This document shows positions 53,799 through 61,149 of a DNA stretch of 64,000 nucleotides, piece after piece. The notes below the pieces were generated by a model that was given only the letters and a program-made list of their open reading frames with translations, was not told the origin of the DNA and ran no database searches. The position numbers were made by a program, and so were the translations under genes. The DNA is from Spongiactinospora sp. TRM90649 (GTDB lineage Bacteria > Actinomycetota > Actinomycetes > Streptosporangiales > Streptosporangiaceae): NCBI RefSeq assembly GCF_029382225.1, contig NZ_JARLTC010000008.1:186001-250000 (forward strand), given 5' to 3'. The first letter of the stretch is position 1. The number at the start of each line of letters is the position of its first letter.

Positions 53799-54567
53799 GG
53801 GAGACCACCCGGTTGCTGAGAGTGCCGATTCCTTCGATGCCGACGCCGACCTCGTCACCGACGCCGAGCGGGCCGACGCCCGCTGGCGTGCCGGTCAGGA
53901 TGACGTCGCCGGGGATGAGCGTCATGACCGCGGTCACGTAGGAGATGAGCGCGGGAATGTCGTGCAGGAGCTGTGAGGTGCGGGCGCTCTGGCGGATCTC
54001 CCCGTTGACCGTCGTGGTGATCGCCAGGTCGGATGGGTCCAGGTCGGTCTGGATCCACGGACCGAGCGGGCAGAAGGTGTCGAAGCCCTTCGCCCTGGTC
54101 CACTGCCCGTCCTTCTTCTGCAGGTCGCGGGCGGTGACGTCGTTGGCGCAGGTGTATCCGAAGATCACCTCGGTGGCGCGCTCGACGGGCACCTCGCGGC
54201 ACAGCCGTCCGATCACCACGGCGAGCTCGCCTTCGAAGTCGACCCGCTCGGTGAGCTTGCCGGGGTAGACGATGCCCTCGCCGGGGCCGATCACCGAGGT
54301 GGACGGCTTGCTGAAGATCACCGGCTCGGCCGGGGGCTCGCCCCCCATCTCGCGGGCGTGGTCGGCGTAGTTCTTCCCGATCGCGATCACCTTGCTGGGC
54401 AGGATGGGCGCGACCAGGCGTACGTCGGCGAGGGGGTGGCGTTCGCCGGTGAACTGGACCGTGCCGAAGGGGTGGCCCGCGACGGCCGCGACGAACTCCT
54501 CGCCGGGCGGCCCCTCGACCACGCCGAACATCACGCCTTCTCCGGCGGTGAACCTCGCTATGCGCAC
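53791..54567 (-). CDS. Fumarylacetoacetate hydrolase-family protein
   Basis: 258 residues from GTG 54567. FAH fold with [15 protein letters not shown], the metal ligands in [33 protein letters not shown], and [20 protein letters not shown]. Members act as acylpyruvases, oxaloacetate tautomerases or hydratases of catechol meta-cleavage; the substrate is not clear. It sits directly upstream of gltX in many actinomycetes. Confidence 0.9.
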   Translation of the reverse strand: MRIARFTAGEGVMFGVVEGPPGEEFVAAVAGHPFGTVQFTGERHPLADVRLVAPILPSKVIAIGKNYADHAREMGGEPPAEPVIFSKPSTSVIGPGEGIVYPGKLTERVDFEGELAVVIGRLCREVPVERATEVIFGYTCANDVTARDLQKKDGQWTRAKGFDTFCPLGPWIQTDLDPSDLAITTTVNGEIRQSARTSQLLHDIPALISYVTAVMTLIPGDVILTGTPAGVGPLGVGDEVGVGIEGIGTLSNRVVSRD

Positions 54568-54824
54568 TGGTGATTGTCCCTGCAGAGTCGGATGCCGTAC
54601 GGCACGAGCCTACTGATCCCGCCAAGTGCTTTCCGCCATCAGGGCACCCGTGGTTTCCGATGGATTCTCGTCCGGCTTGATTCATGGGAAATGACATGGA
54701 AAGGGGCGGAAAAAATGCCCCCAAGTACGGATTGTGGCGGTGAGCTGCGGCAATAGGTGAATATATCGCTTTTTGGGATGCCTGGAGAGCGCCGGGGAAG
54801 CACCACGAACCGGGGGGAACCGAC

Positions 54825-55313
54825 GTGTCCGAGACCACGCAGAGAGAAGCAACGGTGCCGCGCGCCCGTAGCGAGGACGCCGGCCAGTCCGGGCCGCTGC
54901 AGTCGGGCAAGGGAAAGACCACCATCGCCGACACCGTCGTCGCCAAGATCGCCGCCATGGCGGCGCGTGACGTGTCCGGTGTGCACGAGATGGGCGGATC
55001 CGCCGGACGCGCGCTGAACGCCGTGCGCGGCATGGTGGGCGGTGACCGGCCCATGACCCAGGGGGTGGCCGTCGAGGTCGGCGAACGGCAGGCGGCCGTG
55101 GACGTCAACGTGGTGGCGGACTACGGGGTCGCCATCCCGGACATGGCGTCGGCGGTGCGCCGGAACGTGATCACCGCCATCGAGCGCATGTGCGGCCTTG
55201 AGGTCACCGAGGTGAACATCAGGGTGGACGACGTGCACATGCCGGGCGACGACAAGCCGGACACCGACCAGAAGAGCAAGCGGGACCAGCAGGAAGAGCC
55301 ACGGGTCCGGTGA
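54825..55313 (+). CDS. Asp23/Gls24-family envelope stress protein (first)
   Basis: 162 residues from GTG. A disordered N-terminal 30 residues is followed by the Asp23 fold: GKTTIADTVVAKIAAMAARDVSGVHEMGG, VAVEVGERQAAVDVNVVADYGVAIPDMA and CGLEVTEVNIRVDDV. The tail is charged. Asp23 proteins coat the membrane through AmaP, which is encoded at the end of this cluster. A 257-bp spacer upstream holds an AT-rich stretch (AGGTGAATATATCGC) that may be the promoter. Confidence 0.88.
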   Translation: MSETTQREATVPRARSEDAGQSGPLQSGKGKTTIADTVVAKIAAMAARDVSGVHEMGGSAGRALNAVRGMVGGDRPMTQGVAVEVGERQAAVDVNVVADYGVAIPDMASAVRRNVITAIERMCGLEVTEVNIRVDDVHMPGDDKPDTDQKSKRDQQEEPRVR

Positions 55314-55789
55314 ACGTGAGCGGCTCGGCGGGACGAGGCGCGGTAGAGCGATCGTCGACGGCGGGCAGACCGGGCGGCCCGTCACCGGCACAGAGCTCAT
55401 CGGCACAGAGCTCATCGGCACAGGGCTCGTCGGCACAGGGCGTCGCCGCGACGTCCAGTCGTACGCCGGAGGCCGGGCTCGCCGGTTCGCACAGGTCCGA
55501 GGCATCGGATCAGCGCAATCGGGTGGTCCGGGACATCGCCCGGCGAGTGCTGGACGTGCCGGATGTGGCCGAGCTGACCGGAGGGCCGTTCGGCACCGTC
55601 GCCACCTACCTGCCGGGCGGCCGGATCAGAGGCGTGGCCCTGCGCGACGACGAGTTGGAGATCGCCATCGCCGCCCGCTACGGCACGCCGCTGCCGGAGA
55701 TCGCCGACCGGGTGCGCAGCGCCGTCGGGGACGCGGCCGGGGACCGTCCGGTGAACGTGACCATCGACCGGCTGACCGTCACCACCTGA
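55310..55789 (+). CDS. Asp23-like protein with Ala/Gln/Ser repeat
   Basis: 159 residues starting at the GTG that overlaps the preceding stop. The first 70 residues are low complexity with a 15-bp DNA repeat (four copies, about 55388-55441) encoding AQSSS-type pentapeptides. The rest is an Asp23-related alpha/beta fold (VVRDIARRVLDVPDVAEL ... YGTPLPEIADRVRSAVGDAAG ... VNVTIDRLTV). Part of the envelope stress operon. Confidence 0.75.
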   Translation: MNVSGSAGRGAVERSSTAGRPGGPSPAQSSSAQSSSAQGSSAQGVAATSSRTPEAGLAGSHRSEASDQRNRVVRDIARRVLDVPDVAELTGGPFGTVATYLPGGRIRGVALRDDELEIAIAARYGTPLPEIADRVRSAVGDAAGDRPVNVTIDRLTVTT

Positions 55790-55826
55790 CTTCCACACAC
55801 ATCAACGAACGCTCAAGGGAGCAGAG

Positions 55827-56015
55827 ATGGACACATTTCCGTTGTGGCCGATCCTCGGCCTCGCCGTTGGCATGGCGCTCGGCTTCGCCGGAGCGTTCGG
55901 CGGTCTCGGCGCGTTCCTACTGGTGCTGGTCCTGGGCGCGGTCGGCCTGCTGATCGGGCACCTGCTGGAGGGCGGCCGGGTGGACCTGTCGCAGTTCGCC
56001 GTGAGACGGCGATGA
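55827..56015 (+). CDS. Small DUF2273-like membrane protein
   Basis: 62 residues, MDTFPLWPILGLAVGMALGF and a second hydrophobic segment (FLLVLVLGAVGLLIGHLL) with a basic end. This is the size and plan of DUF2273 proteins that accompany Asp23 and AmaP. AAGGGAG precedes the ATG. It overlaps the next gene by ATGA. Confidence 0.8.
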   Translation: MDTFPLWPILGLAVGMALGFAGAFGGLGAFLLVLVLGAVGLLIGHLLEGGRVDLSQFAVRRR

Positions 56016-56428
56016 CACAAACGGCGACGGCACGAACAACGCGAACGAGCGCGACGCCGGCGACGGACGTCCCGCCCGAGCGGCGCGGCAGGACGATCAT
56101 CCCGGAGGCGGTGGTGGCGCGGATCGCGGCGGGCGCCGCGCGTGAGGTCGAGGGCGTGCTCGACGTACGGCGGCGCGGCGTCGTCCCGTGGAACGAGCGG
56201 TCCAGGGCCGACGTGGACGGCGGCCTGGCCATGCTCAGCCTCGACGTGTCGGTGGCCTATCCGGCCCCGCTGCGCACGCTCACGGACCGGATCCGCAACC
56301 ACGTGGCGGCCAGGGTGCACTACCTGACCGGCCTGGCCGTCGGGCACGTGGACATCGAGGTGACCTCGATGGTCCCCGGGCAGCGCCCCGCGCGAACCAC
56401 GGAACTCGCCGAAGGAGCGCGGCGATGA
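56012..56428 (+). CDS. Asp23/Gls24-family envelope stress protein (second)
   Basis: 138 residues from ATG 56012, overlapping the DUF2273 gene by 4 bp. RTIIPEAVVARIAAGAAREVEGVLDVRRRG, LDVSVAYPAPLRTLTDRIRNHVAARVHYLTGLAVGHVDIEVTSM is a full Asp23 domain. It likely binds the membrane proteins encoded on either side. Confidence 0.87.
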   Translation: MTQTATARTTRTSATPATDVPPERRGRTIIPEAVVARIAAGAAREVEGVLDVRRRGVVPWNERSRADVDGGLAMLSLDVSVAYPAPLRTLTDRIRNHVAARVHYLTGLAVGHVDIEVTSMVPGQRPARTTELAEGARR

Positions 56429-57087
56429 CCGCCGTCGAGGAACGCGGCCCAAAGACGTCCGGGACGTCCGAGACGTCTGACGCGGCGCACAGGCCGCCGA
56501 AGTCCAGGCGTGCCGACCGCGCCGCCGCGCACGTGTTCCGGCCCCGGCGCGTCTGGCCCGCGATCATCGTGTCCGCGCTGCTCCTGGCCATCGGGCTGAT
56601 CGCCGCCATCGAGATCATCTCCGCGCTGGCCGGCCATCCGGCGCGCATCGTGCCGTACCAGGCGTTCGGACGGTGGGCGGCCGGGACGCCGTGGAGCGAC
56701 CCGAGGATGCTCACCGGGGCCGCCATAGCCGCCGTGCTCGGCCTGATCCTGCTGCTGATCGCGCTGGTCCCGGGGCGGCCGAGGTTCGTCCCGCTGCGCA
56801 CCGGCGACCGGGATCTGATCATCGGGATGCAGCGGCGCAGCTTCGTGCACGCGATCGAGCGCGCGGCCGAGAGCGTGGACGGGATCGGCGGCGCGCGGGC
56901 GCACCTGCGGCGCGGACGCGTCCACGTCACCGCCACGACCTCGTTGCAGACCGCCGCGCCCCGCCTGGAGCGGGTGGTACGGCAGGCCGTCACCGCCAAG
57001 ATCGCGGCGCTGGCCCCCGTGCCCGCGCCCGACGTCAGGGTGTCGGTGCACGGAAGGCGTCGGGAGGGCCGCGGCCATGGAACGTAA
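56425..57087 (+). CDS. DUF6286-like membrane protein
   Basis: 220 residues from ATG 56425, overlapping the Asp23 gene by 4 bp. A disordered basic N-terminus, two membrane segments (AIIVSALLLAIGLIAAIEIISAL and AAIAAVLGLILLLIAL), then a cytoplasmic domain (RRSFVHAIERAAESVDGIGGARAHLRRGRVHVTATTS) that itself looks Asp23/AmaP-like. Function unknown; position inside the Asp23 operon suggests a membrane partner. Confidence 0.78.
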   Translation: MTAVEERGPKTSGTSETSDAAHRPPKSRRADRAAAHVFRPRRVWPAIIVSALLLAIGLIAAIEIISALAGHPARIVPYQAFGRWAAGTPWSDPRMLTGAAIAAVLGLILLLIALVPGRPRFVPLRTGDRDLIIGMQRRSFVHAIERAAESVDGIGGARAHLRRGRVHVTATTSLQTAAPRLERVVRQAVTAKIAALAPVPAPDVRVSVHGRRREGRGHGT

Positions 57088-57655
57088 GACCGCCAGGGGC
57101 AACCGCCTGGGCCTCATCCTGTGCGGCCTGGTGCTGCTGCTCCCGGGGCTGTACGCGCTGGCCAGAGGGCTCGGCCTGTTCGGTTCCAGGGCGCGCGGCG
57201 AGTACATCATCAGCGCCGGGACGGCGGGCTTCTTCACGGCCGATCCATGGGCCTGGTGGGTGCTCGCCGCGATCTCGATCGTGGCCGCGCTGCTCGGGCT
57301 GCGCTGGCTGCTGGCTCAGGCGCGCAAGGACACGCTGTCGGGGCTGCGTCTCGCCAAAGGGCCCACGGGCACGACGGACGTCGAGGCCGACGGCATCACC
57401 AGGGCACTGGAGTCGGAGCTGGCCGACCATCCGTCCGTGCTCCGCGCCAAGGCCATCCTCACCGGATCGAAACGGACGCCGGGCGTACGGCTGGCGCTGG
57501 TGGCCGACGAGACGTCCCGGCTGGACGAGCTGCGCGGGCATCTGGGCGCGCACGCCGTCCCGAGGATGCGCGACGCGCTGGAGGTGGAGCACCTGCCCGC
57601 GGTGGTCAGGCTCAAACTGGAGGAGCCGTCGTCACGCCCGCGCCCCGTGCGGTGA
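57077..57655 (+). CDS. amaP: Alkaline-shock membrane anchor protein AmaP
   Basis: 192 residues overlapping the preceding gene by 11 bp. Two N-terminal membrane segments (LGLILCGLVLLLPGLYALARG and WAWWVLAAISIVAALLGLRWLL) and a cytoplasmic domain (GITRALESELADHPSVLRAKAILTGS ... LRGHLGAHAVPRMRDALEVEH). AmaP tethers Asp23 to the membrane in Firmicutes; the same role is inferred here. Last gene of the cluster, 82 bp before leuB. Confidence 0.82.
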   Translation: MERKTARGNRLGLILCGLVLLLPGLYALARGLGLFGSRARGEYIISAGTAGFFTADPWAWWVLAAISIVAALLGLRWLLAQARKDTLSGLRLAKGPTGTTDVEADGITRALESELADHPSVLRAKAILTGSKRTPGVRLALVADETSRLDELRGHLGAHAVPRMRDALEVEHLPAVVRLKLEEPSSRPRPVR

Positions 57656-57737
57656 CCGCCAGGAACCACCGAGGTTTCCGTCCCGAAGGGTGAGATGAGA
57701 TGCCCGCGACGCGAGACGGACCCGGTATGGTACTGGC

Positions 57738-58778
57738 ATGGAAGCTCGCAGCATCAGCCTGGCGGTCATCCCGGGCGACGGGATCGGCACCGAGGTCGTC
57801 GAAGAGGGCCTCAAGGTGCTCCAGGCGGTCGGCCTCAAGGTCGAGACCACCACTTACGACCTCGGCGCACGGCGCTACAACGCCACCGGTGAGACCCTGC
57901 CCGACGAGGTGCTGGCCGAGCTGCGCGGCTACGACGCGATCCTGCTGGGCGCGGTGGGCGACCCCAGCGTCCCGCCCGGCGTGCTGGAGCGCGACCTGCT
58001 GCTGCGCCTGCGCTTCGAGCTCGACCACTACGTCAACCTGCGGCCGGTCAAGCTGTTCCCCGGCGTCTCGACCCCGCTGGGCTCCTCCTCCCCGGCCGAC
58101 ATCGACATGGTCGTCATCCGCGAGGGCACCGAGGGCCCCTACGCCGGGGCGGGCGGCACCATGCGGCGCGGCACGCCGCACGAGATCGCCACGCAGGAGT
58201 CCTTCAACACCGCCTACGGCGTGGAGCGCGTGATCCGTTACGCGTTCGACAAGGCGCGCGGGCGCGACCGCAAGAAACTCACGCTGGTCCACAAGACCAA
58301 CGTGCTCACCTACGCGGGCGACCTCTGGGCGCGCACGTTCGACCGAGTCGCCGCCGAGTTCCCTGACGTCACCACCGACTACTGCCACGTCGACGCGGCC
58401 TCGATGTTCTTCGTCACCCAGCCCGAGCGCTTCGACGTGATCGTCACCGACAACCTGTTCGGCGACATCCTCACCGACATCGGCGCCGCCATCGCGGGCG
58501 GCATCGGCCTGGCGGCCAGCGGCAACGTCAACCCCGACCGCACCGCGCCGAGCATGTTCGAGCCGGTCCACGGCAGCGCGCCCGACATCGCGGGCCAGGG
58601 CAAGGCCGACCCCACCGCCACCATCCTGTCCATCGGCATGCTGCTCGACCACCTGGGCCTGGCCGAGGCCGCGAGCAGGGTCGAGCGCGCGGTGGCGGAC
58701 GACCTCGCCGAGCGCGGCGCCACCGTGCGCGGCACCCGCCAGATCGGCGACGACATCACCGCCCGAGTAGCCGGGTAA
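57738..58778 (+). CDS. leuB: 3-isopropylmalate dehydrogenase
   Basis: 346 residues, beta-decarboxylating dehydrogenase. [50 protein letters not shown], and [26 protein letters not shown] with the metal aspartates. It performs the third step of leucine synthesis and the analogous step from methylmalate in the citramalate route. TATGGT at 57726-57731 ends 6 nt before the ATG, suggesting a leaderless transcript. A hairpin follows. Confidence 0.96.
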   Translation: MEARSISLAVIPGDGIGTEVVEEGLKVLQAVGLKVETTTYDLGARRYNATGETLPDEVLAELRGYDAILLGAVGDPSVPPGVLERDLLLRLRFELDHYVNLRPVKLFPGVSTPLGSSSPADIDMVVIREGTEGPYAGAGGTMRRGTPHEIATQESFNTAYGVERVIRYAFDKARGRDRKKLTLVHKTNVLTYAGDLWARTFDRVAAEFPDVTTDYCHVDAASMFFVTQPERFDVIVTDNLFGDILTDIGAAIAGGIGLAASGNVNPDRTAPSMFEPVHGSAPDIAGQGKADPTATILSIGMLLDHLGLAEAASRVERAVADDLAERGATVRGTRQIGDDITARVAG

Positions 58779-58796
58779 TCCCGGGCCGCTCTCCGA

Positions 58797-58830
58797 CGCG
58801 CATGGCGACCCGGCAGGGGTGCCATGCGCG
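58797..58830 (+). terminator. leuB terminator
   Basis: CGCGCATGGC (58797-58806) pairs perfectly with GCCATGCGCG (58821-58830), just after the leuB stop. Confidence 0.75.
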
Positions 58831-58843
58831 TTCGCATGTCAGC

Positions 58844-59008
58844 GCATGAACGTGCGAGCATGAACGTGCGAGCACGAGCACGACGGCGCGCACACGACAG
58901 CGGCAAAGATGACCTGCCGTCCGGGACACGACCCCGTGAAACCGGCCGGCGTCGCGAACGACAAGGGCCGACAGAGGCCGACAAGGGCCGACAAGGGCCG
59001 ACAAGGGC
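58844..59008. repeat. Short tandem repeats in the leuB-ilvE spacer
   Basis: A 14-bp unit (GCATGAACGTGCGA) is repeated twice at 58844-58871. A 10-bp unit (ACAAGGGCCG) occurs five times with small changes at 58961-59008. The 380-bp spacer shows no gene. Confidence 0.8.
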
Positions 59009-59160
59009 ACCGCCACGAGCGGGAACCCCTGCCACGAGGCCAGCGGAACCTGCACGCCCAGGCTCTGCCGGATGTCCTGTTGATGCAGTAGTTTCCCGTT
59101 ACCTGGCCCGTCGCACAATGGAGCCAGGGCACACCACACCGAAGAGAAGGACCTTCGCCA

Positions 59161-60258
59161 ATGACCACCGCTCAAAAGCTCAGCTTTGACGTGCAGCTCT
59201 CAGACCATGCTCGCACCGTAGCCGAGCGCGAGCAGGTACTGGCGAACCCCGGGTTCGGCCAGAGCTTCACCGACCACATGATCTCCGTGGACTACACCGA
59301 GGGCGAGGGCTGGCACGACGCGCGGCTCATGCCGTACGGCCCGCTCACCCTCGACCCCGCGACCTCCGTTTTCCACTACGCCCAGGAGCTGTTCGAGGGC
59401 CTGAAGGCGTACCGGCAGGTCAACGGCTCTATCGCGACCTTCCGTCCGTACGCGAACGCGGCCAGGTTCAACGCCTCGGCGCTGCGCATGGCCATGCCCG
59501 AGCTGCCCGAGGACGCCTTCGTCGAGTCGCTCGAACTGCTCGTGCAGGCCGACAAGGACTGGGTGCCGACCACCGAGGGACACAGCCTCTACCTGCGCCC
59601 CTTCATGATCGCCACACAGCCCGCACTGGGCGTCAACTACCCCTCCCGCGACTACAAGTACATGGTCATCGCCTCCCCCGCCGCCTCCTACTTCTCCGGC
59701 GGCGTCAAGCCGGTCTCGGTGTGGCTGTCCACCGAGTACACCCGCGCGGCCCCCGGCGGCACCGGGTTCGCCAAGTGCGGTGGCAACTACGCGGCGGCGT
59801 TCGTCGCCCAGCGGCAGGCCGTGGCGCAGGGCTGTGACCAGGTCGTCTGGCTCGACGCGGTGGAACACCGCTTCGTCGAGGAGATGGGCGGGATGAACCT
59901 GTTCTTCGTCTTCGGCGACCGGCTGGTCACCCCGGCCCTGACCGGCACCCTGCTGCCGGGCATCACCCGCGACTCGATCATCGCGATGGCGGGCGAACTC
60001 GGCCTGCGGGTCGAGGAGGGCCGCATCTCGATCGAGGAGTGGCAGGCGGGCTGCGAGTCCGGCGAGCTGACCGAGGTCTTCGCCTGCGGCACCGCCGCCG
60101 TGGTCACGCCGGTCGGCTCGGTGAAGGGCGCCGACCGTGCCTGGACCGTCGGCGACGGCGGCTCTGGCCCGGTGACCCTCAAGATCCGCGACGAGCTGGT
60201 CGGCATCCAGTACGGCTCCCGCCCCGACGCCCACGACTGGGTCCACAAGATCTGCTGA
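59161..60258 (+). CDS. ilvE: Branched-chain amino acid aminotransferase
   Basis: 365 residues, fold-type IV PLP enzyme, class of the long BCATs. The PLP lysine is Lys 205 (GTGFAKCGGNYAAAFVAQ). HYAQELFEGLKAYR, YLRPFMIA, EEMGGMNLFFVF and GTAAVVTPVGSV are typical. It makes Val, Leu and Ile from their keto acids. It carries its own promoter region and terminator. Confidence 0.96.
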   Translation: MTTAQKLSFDVQLSDHARTVAEREQVLANPGFGQSFTDHMISVDYTEGEGWHDARLMPYGPLTLDPATSVFHYAQELFEGLKAYRQVNGSIATFRPYANAARFNASALRMAMPELPEDAFVESLELLVQADKDWVPTTEGHSLYLRPFMIATQPALGVNYPSRDYKYMVIASPAASYFSGGVKPVSVWLSTEYTRAAPGGTGFAKCGGNYAAAFVAQRQAVAQGCDQVVWLDAVEHRFVEEMGGMNLFFVFGDRLVTPALTGTLLPGITRDSIIAMAGELGLRVEEGRISIEEWQAGCESGELTEVFACGTAAVVTPVGSVKGADRAWTVGDGGSGPVTLKIRDELVGIQYGSRPDAHDWVHKIC

Positions 60259-60268
60259 CCACGGCCCG

Positions 60269-60300
60269 GCGGCCGGGGAACCACACCGCTCCCCGGCCGC
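60269..60300 (+). terminator. ilvE terminator
   Basis: GCGGCCGGGGA (60269-60279) pairs perfectly with TCCCCGGCCGC (60290-60300), 10 nt after the ilvE stop. Confidence 0.8.
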
Positions 60301-60360
60301 ACGCCGTCGTTCGCCCTGGTCCGGGCTGTACCTAGTACCACCTGGAAACGGCGACGGGCG

Positions 60361-60918
60361 TTACAGACGCCGAGACCAATTCCGGTGATCACGGCGGTCG
60401 CGACCATCGCGTCGTCGTTCGGCCTGATGCTGCCGGCGACCACGGTGCTGCGGATCGACAACACCGTGCTCAGCGTGGTCGACCTCCTGGGGCTCGGGCT
60501 CTCCATCGACTACGGCCTGCTGCTGGTCGCCCGGTACAGGGAGGAACTCGCTGCCGGGCACGACAGGCAGGAGGCGGTTCGCGGGGCCTGGGCGACGGCC
60601 GGGCGGACGGTGATGTTCAGCGCGCTGACCGTCGCGGCGGCGCTGTCCAGCCTGCTGGTGATCCAGCAGCCGAGGCTGCAGACGATGGGCGCGGCGGGGA
60701 TCGCGTCGGCGCTGCTGGGCGGGCTCGGCCCGCGCGCACGCGTATGGGCGGAGGCACGGCAGCCCGTCACCCGCTCGCGTCTGGCCTACGGCCTGTTCAG
60801 CGGCGTGGTCCTGACGGCGGCCACGGCGGTCTTTGTCCTGGCTGGCCAGGCAGTCCGCTGCGCGCGGCGAATGTGGGAGCGGAGACTCAGAGTACGGCTG
60901 GCGTATCTGGGCTCGTGA
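60361..60918 (+). pseudogene. MMPL-transporter fragment
   Basis: An open stretch reads RPIPVITAVATIASSFG, LGLGLSIDYGLLLVARYREEL and TAGRTVMFSALTVAAALSSLL, which is the middle (segments 3-6) of an MMPL/RND exporter. After GAAGIASALLGG the similarity ends and about 60 residues of basic unrelated sequence follow. No signal, no N-terminal loop and no second half. GTG 60385 has no clear ribosome site. A decayed remnant is the best reading. Confidence 0.65.
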
Positions 60919-60989
60919 ACGGCGGTGCCGTCTCGGATTCCGAGATCAATGTGCCAGATGACGGTGAGTGTGGCAGACTGCTAAGCACC

Positions 60990-61034
60990 ATGAAGAACGG
61001 TCTGCTCATTATCGGCAGGCGCGCCGGCACGTAA
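60990..61034 (+). CDS. Leader peptide upstream of cimA
   Basis: 14-residue frame MKNGLLIIGRRAGT with consecutive Leu-Leu-Ile-Ile codons (CTG CTC ATT ATC, 61002-61013). It is followed by a GC-rich hairpin and then by a terminator with a T-tract, before cimA. This is the plan of branched-chain amino acid attenuation leaders. Initiation may be leaderless or nearly so; CAGACT near 60975-60980 is a candidate -10. It is too short for routine gene calling. Confidence 0.65.
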   Translation: MKNGLLIIGRRAGT

Positions 61035-61083
61035 TCAGGACACGCCGGCGCGCAGACCTCTCACGTCCGTGAGGGGTCTTTTT
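61019..61083 (+). promoter_or_regulatory. Attenuator: hairpin plus rho-independent terminator before cimA
   Basis: First hairpin: GCGCGCCGGC (61019-61028, inside the leader frame) pairs with GCCGGCGCGC (61044-61053). Second: GACCTCTCAC (61055-61064) pairs with GTGAGGGGTC (61069-61078), followed by TTTTT (61079-61083). The terminator stands between the leader and the cimA start at 61150, so cimA needs read-through. A mutually exclusive antiterminator is not obvious by eye. Confidence 0.7.
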
Positions 61084-61149
61084 GTTTGGCCGGAGCGTGC
61101 GCGCGGCGATCAAGACCCGACACACATAGACCGTCAGGAGACGAAACCG

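Noticed and set aside
55388-55441. 15-bp repeats as a regulatory iteron
   Set aside because: They lie inside a coding frame, keep the frame and encode pentapeptides, so they are a protein linker repeat.
58961-59008. Five 10-bp repeats as a possible CRISPR array
   Set aside because: Units are contiguous without spacers and no cas gene is present.
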